From an uncultured Bacilli bacterium (GTDB taxonomy: Bacteria; Bacillota_I; Bacilli_A; RFN20; CAG-631): DNA of 57,280 nucleotides. The stretch spans positions 1 through 57,280 of the forward strand of contig CAKPXF010000015.1 in the NCBI GenBank assembly GCA_934201705.1, written 5' to 3'. Below the pieces are notes generated by a model. It had not been told where the DNA came from. It was given only the letters and a program-made list of their open reading frames with translations, and searched no databases. A program made the translations under genes and the position numbers. Numbering within the stretch: position 1 is the stretch's first letter; the number at the start of each line of letters is the position of its first letter. Positions 1 to 9,137 of the stretch are shown here, piece after piece.

Positions 1-10
1 ATAAAATAAA

Positions 11-50
11 ATCCTCCTTGTTTTCTACTAAGAGGATATCATTTTTTTTA
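11..50 (+). terminator. Intrinsic terminator at left edge
   Basis: ATCCTC-(C)-TT pairs with AAGAGGAT with one bulged base, followed by a run of eight T. It probably ends a plus-strand gene lying left of the window. The upstream gene is not visible. Confidence 0.6.
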
Positions 51-107
51 TTTTTTGTTAGAGTGTTATTTTTTGACATATACAATATTACTAGGTTAAT
101 TTTTTAC

Positions 108-181
108 TGGAGCAAATGACGGGAATCGAACCCGCGTAGTCAGCTTGGAAGGCTGAAGTTCTACCATTGAACTACATTTGC
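108..181 (-). tRNA. tRNA-Gly (UCC)
   Basis: On the minus strand the acceptor arms GCAAATG and CATTTGC pair. The anticodon stem TCAGC/GCTGA encloses the loop CTTCCAA with anticodon TCC. The T-loop GGTTCGATTCC is canonical and a CCA end is encoded (108-110). The cloverleaf is complete, so this looks like a functional glycine tRNA. Confidence 0.95.
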
Positions 182-313
182 ATTTCTAAAGCGTATATAT
201 AATACCACATGATAAAATTAGTTGTCAATATTTTTTTATAATTTGATTAAAAAATATTTGTAAAAACCTCTTGAATTATTTTGAATTATTTTATATAATA
301 TATGAGCACTGAT

Positions 314-390
314 GCCCACATAGCTCAGCTGGATAGAGCATGCGCCTTCTAAGCGCAGGGTCACAGGTTCGAATCCTGCTGTGGGTACCA
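314..390 (+). tRNA. tRNA-Arg (UCU)
   Basis: Acceptor arms GCCCACA/TGTGGGT pair. The anticodon stem TGCGC/GCGCA encloses CTTCTAA, giving anticodon TCT. The D-arm and T-loop (GGTTCGAATCC) are intact and CCA is encoded at 388-390. A terminator follows directly, so it is probably a single-gene transcript. Confidence 0.95.
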
Positions 391-399
391 TTAACAAGT

Positions 400-435
400 A
401 ACGCTTATATAGTTATCTATATTGGCGTTTTTTTG
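400..435 (+). terminator. Terminator of tRNA-Arg
   Basis: AACGC-tt-ATATA pairs with TATAT-tg-GCGTT around a short loop and is followed by seven T. It lies ten bases after the tRNA CCA end. Confidence 0.75.
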
Positions 436-483
436 TTTTAGTAATCATTAAAATATTCGCATAAAAAAATTTAAAATATTTAC

Positions 484-535
484 TTGACAATAAAAAAATA
501 ATTATGTAAACTAATATTAGTTAGTTTACACTAAC
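484..535 (+). promoter_or_regulatory. Promoter with iron-type operator
   Basis: A -35 TTGACA (484-489) and a -10-like TAAACT (507-512) are 17 bases apart. Seven bases downstream of the -10 lies a perfect inverted repeat GTTAGT-TTAC-ACTAAC (520-535), which would cover the transcription start. The same 16-bp element sits at the second Feo operon (two copies) and at the metal-binding operon near 30.95 kb. It resembles DtxR/IdeR boxes in its TTAG...CTAA arms. Repression by a metal-loaded DtxR-family protein is inferred; no such regulator is in the window. Confidence 0.7.
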
Positions 536-676
536 TTGCAAAGATTAATAATTGTACTTACAAATAAAATTCCTCATTTAACATGTTTTTATTCACAAAA
601 TATCAACTTAAGATAATTATTAATTAACGATGAAGGTATGATGTACTCCTCAACATTATATCCTTCTTTTTTGTTT
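519..676 (+). ncRNA. Candidate iron-regulated small RNA (or feoB leader)
   Basis: A transcript from the operator-controlled promoter would start near 519 and meet a strong intrinsic terminator at 632-676, giving about 155 nt. The longest ORF inside is about 14 codons with no ribosome binding site, so it is probably noncoding. The motif TCCTCA occurs twice: at 571-576, and at 647-652 in the terminator loop. It is complementary to Shine-Dalgarno sequence, as in C-rich loops of known Firmicutes sRNAs such as FsrA or RsaE. A second promoter with an extended -10 follows (704-709), so the feoB gene does not need this transcript. The alternative is an attenuated feoB leader. Confidence 0.5.
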
Positions 677-678
677 TT
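632..678 (+). terminator. Strong intrinsic terminator upstream of feoB
   Basis: The 5-bp arm GAAGG/CCTTC continues, across one bulged T, into an 8-bp stem TATGATGT/ACATTATA with one G-U pair. The loop ACTCCTCA (645-652) follows, and the 3' side runs into TTTTTTGTTTTTT. The hairpin lies between two promoters and before any gene. Confidence 0.8.
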
Positions 679-681
679 TAT

Positions 682-709
682 ATTCATATTATTATGAATG
701 TGATATAAT
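682..709 (+). promoter_or_regulatory. Extended -10 promoter of feoB fusion gene
   Basis: TG-A-TATAAT (701-709) is an extended -10 with no good -35. Just upstream is an inverted repeat ATTCATA-TTAT-TATGAAT (682-699) that could bind a regulator. A ribosome binding site GAGGTGG (735-741) precedes the ATG at 746. Confidence 0.55.
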
Positions 710-745
710 CATTTCTGTAATTAAAGCTGTAGTTGAGGTGGCAAC

Positions 746-3103
746 ATGAAATTAAATGAATTAAAAATAAATGAAAGTGCGATAATAAAAAGTATTGATG
801 TAAAAGGGGCATTAAGGCAACATTTTTTAGACATGGGATTAATTCCTGGAAGTGAAGTAACACTAACTAAGCTTGCACCAATGAATGACCCTATGGAATT
901 GACTATTCATGGATATGAATTAACATTAAGAGTAAATGATGCTTCTAATATAGAAATATCAACTCCATATATTAAAAAAGATAAAAAACAGAATAATGAC
1001 TTTGTGACATGCAAAGAAATAAGTCATCCTGGAATTGGAGAAAGTGGTAAATTTCATGATAATAAACATGAAACGCCTCTTTTAAATAATGAAAAGATAA
1101 CTTTTGCTTTAGTTGGAAATCAAAATTGTGGGAAAACAACTTTGTTTAATCAATTAACTGGAATGAATCAACATGTTGGTAATTTCCCTGGAGTAACTGT
1201 TGAGCAAAAAAGTGGAGAAATAAAAGGGCAAAATAATACATTAGTAACGGATTTGCCGGGTATATATTCTTTATCTCCATATAGTGAAGAGGAAATTGTT
1301 TCACGTGATTTTATTTTAAAAAATGATATAAAAGGCATAATCAATATTTTAGATGCAACAAATATTGAAAGAAATTTATACTTAACATTACAATTATTAG
1401 AACTTGATATTCCAATTGTTTTAGCTTTAAATATGAAAGATGAAGTTGAAATGAATGGTGGCTATATAAATGTTAACCTAATGGAACAGATACTACAAGT
1501 TCCAATCGTTTTAATATCTGCAAAAACAAATGAAGGTGTAAGTGAATTAATCGATCATGCAATGCATGTAGCTTACTATCAAGAAAAACCAACTCCTTTA
1601 GATTTTTGTGACGAAAATGAAAATAATGGTGCTGTTCATAGAGCAATACATGCCATAATGTATTTAATTGATGATCATGCTAAAAGGGCAAATATTCCGC
1701 CTCGCTTTGCTGCTACAAAAGTAATCGAAAATGATAAATTAGTAATTGATGCTTTAAAACTTGATGAAAATGAACTTGAGATGATTGAACACATTGTTAC
1801 ACAAATGGAAAATGAAAGGCAATTAGATAGAAGCGCAGCAATTGCTGATGCTAGATATTTGTTTATTAGTAAAGTTGTTAAGCAATGTGTTAAAAAGCCT
1901 CATGAATCAAAGCAACACATAATCAGTGAAAAAATAGATAAAGTGTTAACAGGAAAGTATACTGCTATTCCTATCTTTATTTTAATATTGGGCTTAGTAT
2001 TCTTTTTAACCTTTAATGTAATAGGGGCTGGGCTTCAAAAAATGCTAGAAATTGGAATTGATTCATTAACGAATATTGTCGATAATGCATTTACTAATAT
2101 GAATGTCGATATAGTCTTACACTCACTCGTCATTAATGGATTATTTAAAGGAGTAGGAAGTGTTGTTTCATTTTTACCTATAATTGTTGTATTGTTTTTC
2201 TTTTTATCAATGCTAGAAGATAGTGGCTATATGGCTCGAGTTGCATTTATTATGGATAAACTATTAAGAAAAATAGGCTTGTCAGGTAAATCAATTGTAC
2301 CATTATTAATAGGATTTGGTTGTTCTGTGCCAGCTGTTATGTCAACAAAAACACTATCATCAAAAAGAGATAGAAAAATGACAATACTTTTAACTCCATT
2401 TATGAGTTGCTCTGCAAAGCTTCCAATATACGGATATATTTGTCAAATATTTTTTACAAATTATGCTTGGCTATTTATGATTGGATTGTACATTTTAGGA
2501 ATATGTATAGGAATTTTAGCCGCATTTATTATGAAAAAGACAACATTTAAGGGTGAAGCATCTCCCTTTGTAATGGAACTTCCATCATATAGGCTTCCAG
2601 GCTTTAAAAATGTTTTTCAGTTACTAAAAGAAAAAACAATAGATTTTTTAAAAAGAGCATTTTCAATAATTTTAGTGGCTACATTAGTCATTTGGTTCCT
2701 ACAATCATTTGATTTCAAATTCAACTATGTTGTTGATTCATCAAATAGTATGCTTGCTGCCATTTCAGGATTTATTTCACCTATTTTTAAACCACTTGGC
2801 TTTAATGATTATAGAATTACAACATCTTTAATAAGTGGTATACTCGCTAAAGAAAGTGTTGTTTCTTCATTAATGGTTTTATTTAAAACTGAAGAAGCAA
2901 TAAGAGGCACGCTAAATATTTATTCATCGATATGTTTATTAGTATTTTGCTTATTATACACTCCATGTATTGCAACCATCGCATCAATAAAGAAAGAGTT
3001 AGGATTAAAGTATTCAATTATTATTCCAGTATTTTTCTTAATTGTAGCTTATGTTGTTTCCTTATTATTTAGTTTAGTTTTTCATATAATTGGAGTTATG
3101 TAA
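746..3103 (+). CDS. feoB: FeoA-FeoB fusion, ferrous iron transporter
   Basis: This 785-residue protein carries a FeoA-like SH3 domain at residues 1-75, a linker, and a complete FeoB. FeoB imports Fe(II) across the cytoplasmic membrane using an N-terminal GTPase. Visible motifs are G1 GNQNCGKTT (124-132), G3 DLPG (169-172) and G4 NMKD (229-232). A C-terminal membrane part follows with the two Gate motifs around GFGCSVPAVM and MSCSAKLPIYG. FeoA and FeoB are usually separate genes, as in the second Feo operon of this window; here they are fused. The ATG follows GAGGTGG. A 51-residue Cys-rich partner starts one base after the stop. Two promoters lie upstream, the distal one carrying the iron-type operator. 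The family assignment is very sure; iron specificity over other metals is inferred from the family. Confidence 0.95.
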   Translation: MKLNELKINESAIIKSIDVKGALRQHFLDMGLIPGSEVTLTKLAPMNDPMELTIHGYELTLRVNDASNIEISTPYIKKDKKQNNDFVTCKEISHPGIGESGKFHDNKHETPLLNNEKITFALVGNQNCGKTTLFNQLTGMNQHVGNFPGVTVEQKSGEIKGQNNTLVTDLPGIYSLSPYSEEEIVSRDFILKNDIKGIINILDATNIERNLYLTLQLLELDIPIVLALNMKDEVEMNGGYINVNLMEQILQVPIVLISAKTNEGVSELIDHAMHVAYYQEKPTPLDFCDENENNGAVHRAIHAIMYLIDDHAKRANIPPRFAATKVIENDKLVIDALKLDENELEMIEHIVTQMENERQLDRSAAIADARYLFISKVVKQCVKKPHESKQHIISEKIDKVLTGKYTAIPIFILILGLVFFLTFNVIGAGLQKMLEIGIDSLTNIVDNAFTNMNVDIVLHSLVINGLFKGVGSVVSFLPIIVVLFFFLSMLEDSGYMARVAFIMDKLLRKIGLSGKSIVPLLIGFGCSVPAVMSTKTLSSKRDRKMTILLTPFMSCSAKLPIYGYICQIFFTNYAWLFMIGLYILGICIGILAAFIMKKTTFKGEASPFVMELPSYRLPGFKNVFQLLKEKTIDFLKRAFSIILVATLVIWFLQSFDFKFNYVVDSSNSMLAAISGFISPIFKPLGFNDYRITTSLISGILAKESVVSSLMVLFKTEEAIRGTLNIYSSICLLVFCLLYTPCIATIASIKKELGLKYSIIIPVFFLIVAYVVSLLFSLVFHIIGVM

Positions 3104-3104
3104 T

Positions 3105-3260
3105 ATGAATCTACCAACATTAATTGTTTTAATAATAGTTTTACTAATTGTAGCATTGGCAATTTTTAGCATAATTAAAAATAAAGGTAAAAGTTGTTCA
3201 TGTTGCCAATGCTGCAATAAGTGTAATAAAAATAAATTAGACAATAATAAAAAAATGTGA
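3105..3260 (+). CDS. FeoB-associated Cys-rich membrane protein
   Basis: A 51-residue protein starting one base after the feoB stop, so probably translationally coupled. Residues 3-24 form one hydrophobic helix. A basic stretch and a cluster CSCCQCCNKC (31-40) follow. This layout (single helix then cysteines) matches the FeoB-associated small protein family (PF12669) encoded next to feoB in many Firmicutes. The second Feo operon has its own member at 10079. The cysteines may bind Fe(II) or form a cofactor site at the cytoplasmic mouth of FeoB; that role is inference. Confidence 0.8.
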   Translation: MNLPTLIVLIIVLLIVALAIFSIIKNKGKSCSCCQCCNKCNKNKLDNNKKM

Positions 3261-3316
3261 TATAGTTAGTTAAATAATTTTATTAATAAAATTAAATTAT
3301 TATAAAGGATATAAAA

Positions 3317-4159
3317 ATGGAAAGAAATGAAGAAAACTTAATAATTAAATTACAGGACCTTTATGAAAAAAAAGAGTTTTCAAAAGGGCTTGAAATCATG
3401 AAGGAAAATGAAGATTTAATTAAAAAAAAATATTATGATATTACTAAACTTAAAATTTTATTTTTAATGGGGCTTAATAAAAATATTGACGCTTTATTGA
3501 TTATAAAAAATGAACTTGATGTTCCTTACGTTCCAAAGGATTTCCTTAGTTTTTTAAATGAAAAGCAAAAGGAAACAAATATCATTTTAAATGATAAAAG
3601 TAATAAAACATTATCATATGAAGAAATTGCAAACATTGACCTAGTTGATGAAAAAACACTTATCACAATGCTATCAAGATTAAAGGAATTTAACTTAAAT
3701 AATTTAATAGATAAATTTCAAAATATATTTAATAATGATAAAATTTCATCATTAACAAAAACCTTATTAATTGCAAGCCTTTCTGATTACAAACTTGATT
3801 GTGTTTTTACCATCAAAAAAAATGATGTTTTAATTAAATTCAATCCAAAAAAAGTAAAAGACATTAGAGAAAATGAAAATTATCTATATTTAGAAAAAAT
3901 GCTTTTAAACACTAATAATTTAACAATTAATGAAGTTGATTTGCTTAAAAGACTGTATATGACATATCTTTTAGATATTTATCCACTAATTGTTAGTGAA
4001 CAGTACTGTAAAGACATATATACAGCTGTTTATTTATTAGCAAGCAATATGCTAAATATTCCTATTTCTAATGACTTTTTAACAAAAAATTATTATCCTT
4101 GCAAAAAAAATGTTGATAAAATTGTTGAAAGAATAAATATTTTGCTAGAAAGTATTTAA
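3317..4159 (+). CDS. Hypothetical helical protein upstream of tig
   Basis: A 280-residue soluble protein I do not recognise with certainty. It has no signal peptide or membrane helix. It is rich in Lys, Asn, Ile and Leu and looks largely alpha-helical, with repeated helix-turn-helix spacing in the first 60 residues (LQDLYEKKEFSKGLEIMKEN) that recalls a TPR-like unit. Mollicutes carry TPR-like proteins of unknown function of similar size (DUF3196), which is one possibility. The ATG follows AAAGGAT. It lies between the Feo genes and trigger factor on the same strand, about 60 bases from tig. Function unknown. Confidence 0.75.
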   Translation: MERNEENLIIKLQDLYEKKEFSKGLEIMKENEDLIKKKYYDITKLKILFLMGLNKNIDALLIIKNELDVPYVPKDFLSFLNEKQKETNIILNDKSNKTLSYEEIANIDLVDEKTLITMLSRLKEFNLNNLIDKFQNIFNNDKISSLTKTLLIASLSDYKLDCVFTIKKNDVLIKFNPKKVKDIRENENYLYLEKMLLNTNNLTINEVDLLKRLYMTYLLDIYPLIVSEQYCKDIYTAVYLLASNMLNIPISNDFLTKNYYPCKKNVDKIVERINILLESI

Positions 4160-4220
4160 ATATTTAATTAATTATTGTATAATTAATAACGTTGACAAAG
4201 TTTTAAAGGAGATTATAAAC

Positions 4221-5507
4221 ATGCAATTAAAATTAGAAACATTAAAAGAAAAGTGTGAAGTACATTTTAACGCTAAAGTAGATGGCGAAGAATGGAAAGC
4301 AGCACAAGATCGTGCATTAAATGAATTAGCATTAAATGTAACTGTAAAAGGCTTTAGAAAAGGTAAAGCACCTTTAGCTCAAGCTATTAAATACATTAAT
4401 CCTAATCAAGTTCTTGAAAAAGCAGCAGATAAAGCAGTTCAAAAGGCTTATGCTGAACTTTCAAAGGAAGATTCAGTTGTTCCATTTTTACAACCAGAAT
4501 TAGTTGTAAATGAATTTACTAAGGATGTATTTTCATTTACATTTGTAATCGTTACTTCACCAGTTATTGAACTTGGAGAATACAAAGGAATTACTATAGA
4601 TAAAAAAGCAGTGAGAGTAGTAAAAGCTGACATTGAAAATGAATTAAATTCAATGGCTTTAAAGAATGCAGAATTGGTAGTTGCCGATACTAATTATGAA
4701 GCTAAGAAAAATGATACAGTAGTCATTGATTTTAAAGGATTTATTGATGGTAAAGAATTTGAAGGTGGAGAAGCTAAAGACTATGAACTAGAACTTGGCT
4801 CAAACACATTTATTCCAGGATTTGAAGATCAATTAATTGGTGTAAAAACTAATGAAGATAGAAAAGTTGAAATTCAATTCCCAGATAATTATGTTGCAGG
4901 ATTTGCTAGAAAAAAAGCAATCTTTGAAGTACATGTAAATGCAGTTAAGGAGAAACGTATTCCTGCAATTGATGATGATTTTGCAAAGGATTTAGACATC
5001 GAAGGAGTTGATAATTTAGAACAATTAACAGCTCATGTAAAGGAACAATTAAAGGATAGAAAAACTAAACAAGCAGATCATGAACGTTTAGAAGAATTAT
5101 TAACTAAGATTTTAGATGGTGCAACATTTACATGCCATGAAAAAATATTAAAGAAGGATTCTGAAAGAATCATTAAAGATTTTACAAATAGACTTGAACA
5201 ACAAGGTTTATCTATTAATGATTACTTAAATATGTCTAAAAAGACAATGGCTGACCTTGAAAATGAAGCTAAGGAAGAATCTTTAAAGAATTCAAAGCGT
5301 GCCTTTATGTTTGAAAAAGTTGCTGAACTTGAAAACTTAAAGGTTACTAATGAAGAAGTTGACGCAAAATTAACAGAAATTGCTAAGCAATACAATGCAA
5401 CACTTGATGATTTAAAGAAGCAACTTGGCAATCAATTAGGTTCATTTACTTATAATTTAAAACAAGAAAAGGTTATTGATTTCTTAAAGGCAAATAATAA
5501 TTTATAA
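4221..5507 (+). CDS. tig: Trigger factor, ribosome-bound chaperone
   Basis: This 428-residue protein binds the ribosome exit tunnel and shields nascent chains. The N-terminal domain holds the ribosome-docking signature GFRKGKAP (45-52). A FKBP-type prolyl isomerase domain follows at about 160-245 (DTVVIDFKGFIDGKEF, LGSNTFIPGFEDQLIG). The rest is the helical substrate-cradling domain. Length is typical (about 430). The ATG follows AAAGGAG. The order tig-lon-engB is the Bacillus order with clpX and lonB missing. No CIRCE element is seen in front. Confidence 0.97.
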   Translation: MQLKLETLKEKCEVHFNAKVDGEEWKAAQDRALNELALNVTVKGFRKGKAPLAQAIKYINPNQVLEKAADKAVQKAYAELSKEDSVVPFLQPELVVNEFTKDVFSFTFVIVTSPVIELGEYKGITIDKKAVRVVKADIENELNSMALKNAELVVADTNYEAKKNDTVVIDFKGFIDGKEFEGGEAKDYELELGSNTFIPGFEDQLIGVKTNEDRKVEIQFPDNYVAGFARKKAIFEVHVNAVKEKRIPAIDDDFAKDLDIEGVDNLEQLTAHVKEQLKDRKTKQADHERLEELLTKILDGATFTCHEKILKKDSERIIKDFTNRLEQQGLSINDYLNMSKKTMADLENEAKEESLKNSKRAFMFEKVAELENLKVTNEEVDAKLTEIAKQYNATLDDLKKQLGNQLGSFTYNLKQEKVIDFLKANNNL

Positions 5508-5546
5508 TTGTTAAAGTTTTAAAATTGATTTGAAAGGAGAATAAGT

Positions 5547-7895
5547 ATGGATAATAAAAATGTAGAACTTGAAGTTGATTATCCTGTTTTAGCTACTAAA
5601 GGTGTAGCTTTATTCCCACATAATGATATAAATATTGAAGCAGGAAGAGTTTTCTCTAAAAAAGCAATTAAAGTTTCTATGGATGAATATAGCAATTTTA
5701 TTTTAGTTGTGCCACAATTAAATCCTGATGATGATCTTATTACTTATGATAAGATTTCTCATGTTGGTACAATGGGAAAAATTAAATCTAGTAGAAACTT
5801 TGATAATGGCATAGTAAAGGTTGTTGTATCAGGACTTGAAAGAGTACTTATTAAATCTATTTATATGGAAAATGGCATTTATTACGCTTCTGTTGAGGTT
5901 TTACAAAATGAAGAAATTTCTGCTGATGAAGAAGCTGCTTATATTAGGACAACAGCTAAAGAAGTTGAAAATATTATGAGTAGTAACCCTCGTATTCCAA
6001 AAAATATAATTGATAAGTTTTCAAAAGGAATTGGAGCAGTTGAATTTGCCGATATTATTTCACAATTGTTTGTTAAAGATTATAATAAGCAAATTGAATT
6101 ATTAAATGAAGTAAATATTGGTAAACGTTTAGAAATTTGTATTTCATATCTTGAAAATGAAAAGGAAATTGATAAGATTGAAAATGAAATTTCAGAAAAA
6201 GTTCGTAAGAAACTTGATGATAATCAACGTGAATATATTTTGCGTGAAAAAATGCGAGTAATTAAAGAGGAATTAGGCGATATTACTCCAACTGATAAAG
6301 ATTGTAGTGAATTAAAAGAATTAGTTAAAAATAATCCATATCCTGATTATGTAAAAACAAAAGCATTAAGTGAAATTAAGCGCCTTGAAATAATGAGTAG
6401 TGCTAGTGCAGAATATTCAATGCAAAAAAGCTATATTGATTGGCTTCTTAATATTCCTTGGTATCAAAAAACAACTGACAACGAAGATATTTATAAAGTT
6501 GAAGAAATACTTAATGAGGACCATTATGGACTTGATAAGATAAAAGAAAGAATTCTTGAATATTTAGCAGTTAAAACTGTTACTAACTCCTTAAAAGCGC
6601 CTATTATTTGTTTTGCTGGCCCTCCAGGAGTTGGAAAAACATCTTTAGCTAAATCAATTGCTAGGGCATTAAATAGAAAATTTGTCAAAATGTCTTTAGG
6701 TGGCGTTAAGGATGAATCAGAGATAAGAGGACATCGAAGAACATATCTAGGCTCATTACCAGGTCGTATCATTCAAAACATGAAAAAAGCAGGAGTTATT
6801 AATCCTGTATTCTTACTTGATGAAATTGATAAGATGGGTAGCGACTATAAAGGTGATCCTACTAGTGCAATGCTAGAACTTTTAGACCCTGAACAAAATA
6901 AATATTTCTCAGATAATTATATTGAGGAACCATATGATTTATCAAATGTCTTATTTATTTGTACAGCTAACTATCTTGAAAACATCCCAGCACCATTAAT
7001 TGATAGACTTGAAATTATTAATGTTTCATCATACACTGAAATTGAAAAAGTCAATATTGCAATGCGTCATTTAGTTGCTAAACAATTAATTGCTCATGGA
7101 ATTGAAAATGAAGACATTAAGTTTACCGAAGATGCTTTAATGTATATTATTAGGTATTATACAAGAGAAGCAGGTGTACGTAATCTTGAAAGATCAATTG
7201 CAACTATTTGTCGTAAGCTTGTAATTAGAAAACTTAAAAATAAAGATCAAATTTTAGATATTAAGGAAGTAACTGTTGATGTTGTAAAAGATTTCTTAGG
7301 CAAAGAAATCTTTGATTACTCAAGAAAAGAAGTTAAAGACCAAGTAGGGGTTGTAACAGGCCTTGCTTATACGCAATTTGGTGGTGATATTCTTCCAATT
7401 GAAGTTAATTATTTTGCTGGTAAAGGACAATTAATTCTAACTGGTAAATTAGGCGATGTTATGAAGGAATCAGCCTCTATTGCCTTTGACTATGTTAAGG
7501 CTAATGCCGCTAAATATCATATAGATAATACAATATTTGATAAAATTGATGTTCATATCCATGTACCTGAAGGGGCTGTTCCAAAAGATGGTCCTTCTGC
7601 AGGTATTACGTTAACAACAGCCATTGTATCTTTACTTACAAATCGTAGTGTTCGCTCAGATATTGCAATGACCGGTGAAGTTACATTACGTGGAAACGTT
7701 TTAGCAATTGGTGGGTTAAAGGAAAAATCAATTAGTGCTAATCGCTCTGGAATAAAAACAGTTATTATTCCTCGTGATAATGAGAAGGATTTAGATGAAT
7801 TACCAGAAGTTGTGTTAAAAGGAATAAAGTTTATACCGGTTAGTGATGTTTCTCAAGTAATTGATATAGCTTTAAATGAATCACATGTTTCTTAA
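5547..7895 (+). CDS. lon: ATP-dependent protease Lon (LonA type)
   Basis: This 782-residue soluble protease degrades misfolded and regulatory proteins. The N-terminal LON substrate domain spans about 1-210. The AAA+ module has Walker A GPPGVGKTS (358-366) and Walker B VFLLDE (421-426). The C-terminal peptidase has the catalytic dyad Ser684 (PKDGPSAG) and Lys727 (GGLKEK), with the conserved 43-residue spacing. All key residues are present. It follows tig by 39 bases with its own ribosome binding site AAAGGAG, and its 3' end overlaps the engB start. Confidence 0.98.
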   Translation: MDNKNVELEVDYPVLATKGVALFPHNDINIEAGRVFSKKAIKVSMDEYSNFILVVPQLNPDDDLITYDKISHVGTMGKIKSSRNFDNGIVKVVVSGLERVLIKSIYMENGIYYASVEVLQNEEISADEEAAYIRTTAKEVENIMSSNPRIPKNIIDKFSKGIGAVEFADIISQLFVKDYNKQIELLNEVNIGKRLEICISYLENEKEIDKIENEISEKVRKKLDDNQREYILREKMRVIKEELGDITPTDKDCSELKELVKNNPYPDYVKTKALSEIKRLEIMSSASAEYSMQKSYIDWLLNIPWYQKTTDNEDIYKVEEILNEDHYGLDKIKERILEYLAVKTVTNSLKAPIICFAGPPGVGKTSLAKSIARALNRKFVKMSLGGVKDESEIRGHRRTYLGSLPGRIIQNMKKAGVINPVFLLDEIDKMGSDYKGDPTSAMLELLDPEQNKYFSDNYIEEPYDLSNVLFICTANYLENIPAPLIDRLEIINVSSYTEIEKVNIAMRHLVAKQLIAHGIENEDIKFTEDALMYIIRYYTREAGVRNLERSIATICRKLVIRKLKNKDQILDIKEVTVDVVKDFLGKEIFDYSRKEVKDQVGVVTGLAYTQFGGDILPIEVNYFAGKGQLILTGKLGDVMKESASIAFDYVKANAAKYHIDNTIFDKIDVHIHVPEGAVPKDGPSAGITLTTAIVSLLTNRSVRSDIAMTGEVTLRGNVLAIGGLKEKSISANRSGIKTVIIPRDNEKDLDELPEVVLKGIKFIPVSDVSQVIDIALNESHVS

Positions 7896-8472
7896 AAATG
7901 TTAAATATATTTTATCAGCACCAAGTAAGCAATTTTGGATAAATGATGATAAAAAAGAAATATGTATTGTCGGAAGAAGTAATGTTGGAAAATCGACATT
8001 TATAAATAAAATATGCAATCAAAATGCTTTAGCAAAGGTATCAGGAACGCCAGGATATACTAAATATATTAATTTCTTTGATGTTAATAACTCATTTTAT
8101 TTAGTTGATACTCCCGGTTATGGATATGCGAAAGCCTCATGGCAACGTGATGAATCATTTGCTAAAATGATGCATGAATATATCTACTTAAGGTCAAATT
8201 TAATATGTGTAATTCTTCTAATAGATGCAAAGGTTGGTTTTACAAATGATGACATTTTACTTCTTAATATGCTTCATGATGCTAAACGTGAAGTGTTAGT
8301 AATAGCCTCAAAGACTGATAAAACAAATCAATCAATGAGATGTAAATTTCTAAAAAGTGCAAAGGAATTGTTAATGGACAATGAATATAATAATTTGATT
8401 ATGTATTCATCACTTGATAATCGCTCACTTGATAGTGTTGTTAACAAAATTCTTTCGCTTTATAACAGCTAA
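7885..8472 (+). CDS. engB: Ribosome biogenesis GTPase EngB/YsxC
   Basis: A 195-residue TRAFAC GTPase needed for assembly of the large ribosomal subunit. Motifs: G1 GRSNVGKST, G3 DTPGYG, G4 region ASKTDK and G5 SSLD. The reading frame opens at an ATG at 7876, but the ATG at 7885 gives the family-like N-terminus MFLKNVKY; neither has a clear ribosome binding site. The gene overlaps the lon end by about 11 bases, so translational coupling is likely. A terminator overlaps its stop codon. Confidence 0.95.
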   Translation: MFLKNVKYILSAPSKQFWINDDKKEICIVGRSNVGKSTFINKICNQNALAKVSGTPGYTKYINFFDVNNSFYLVDTPGYGYAKASWQRDESFAKMMHEYIYLRSNLICVILLIDAKVGFTNDDILLLNMLHDAKREVLVIASKTDKTNQSMRCKFLKSAKELLMDNEYNNLIMYSSLDNRSLDSVVNKILSLYNS

Positions 8473-8498
8473 TAATTGCTCAATTAGCTGTTTTTTTT
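8464..8498 (+). terminator. Terminator of tig-lon-engB
   Basis: The perfect 10-bp stem AACAGCTAAT/ATTAGCTGTT (8464-8473, 8483-8492) is followed by eight T. The engB stop codon is part of the 5' arm. Confidence 0.9.
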
Positions 8499-8543
8499 GT
8501 TCTTTTTTTTAAGATAAGCAAATATTATATATTAGGTGATTAT

Positions 8544-9137
8544 ATGGAAACTATAACAATTGAAAAATGGTTTAAATTTAATAATGTTATTGACAATTTA
8601 AATGAATTAAATGTTTTAAATGATGTTGAATATGAAATTAAGAATGAAAATCAAGCTTTATTGAAGGTAAAAGTAACTGGAAATGTAAATACGCTGGTTT
8701 CAAATGAAATCATTAATGAAACAATAAATGTGGACATTTATACGCCTTTTAATAAAAAAATAGATAAAGAATGTTTTAAAGTAGCAATAAAAGATTATTC
8801 ATACGCAATTGAAAAAGCAAATTTATGTGTTTATGTTGTTTTACAAATTGAAGGCTTTGTAGATAATAATGAAATAAAAGAGACAAAAACAGATGAAGAA
8901 ATTTTAGATGATGTTAATGAAGAAATTATTGAAAAAGAATGTGAAACAAATAAAAATGATAAAGAAAATCTAGCTAATGAGGAAATTCAAAAGATTAATG
9001 AATTAAATCAAATAAAAAGTATTAGAGAAGCAAAAAATGAAAATATAAGTAATAAAGATAATAATTTAAATTTAAATTGGGCTGATAATATTTTTAAACT
9101 TAACGATTCATATTCGTCATTTTTAAAAAAAGAATAA
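8544..9137 (+). CDS. SpoVID-like N-terminal domain protein
   Basis: A 197-residue protein with a beta-rich N-terminal region (1-110). It is followed by an acidic, Asn/Glu/Lys-rich low-complexity tail and a short hydrophobic end (LNWADNIFKLNDSYSSFL). It lies between engB and a kinase-fold gene resembling YsxE. In Bacillus the order is lonA-ysxC-hem genes-spoVID-ysxE. SpoVID organises the spore coat, with an N-terminal beta domain and an acidic middle. Position and architecture together suggest a short SpoVID-like protein without the LysM end. Sequence similarity alone would not establish this. RBS AGGTGA. The stop overlaps the next start by one base (TAATG). Confidence 0.55.
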   Translation: METITIEKWFKFNNVIDNLNELNVLNDVEYEIKNENQALLKVKVTGNVNTLVSNEIINETINVDIYTPFNKKIDKECFKVAIKDYSYAIEKANLCVYVVLQIEGFVDNNEIKETKTDEEILDDVNEEIIEKECETNKNDKENLANEEIQKINELNQIKSIREAKNENISNKDNNLNLNWADNIFKLNDSYSSFLKKE

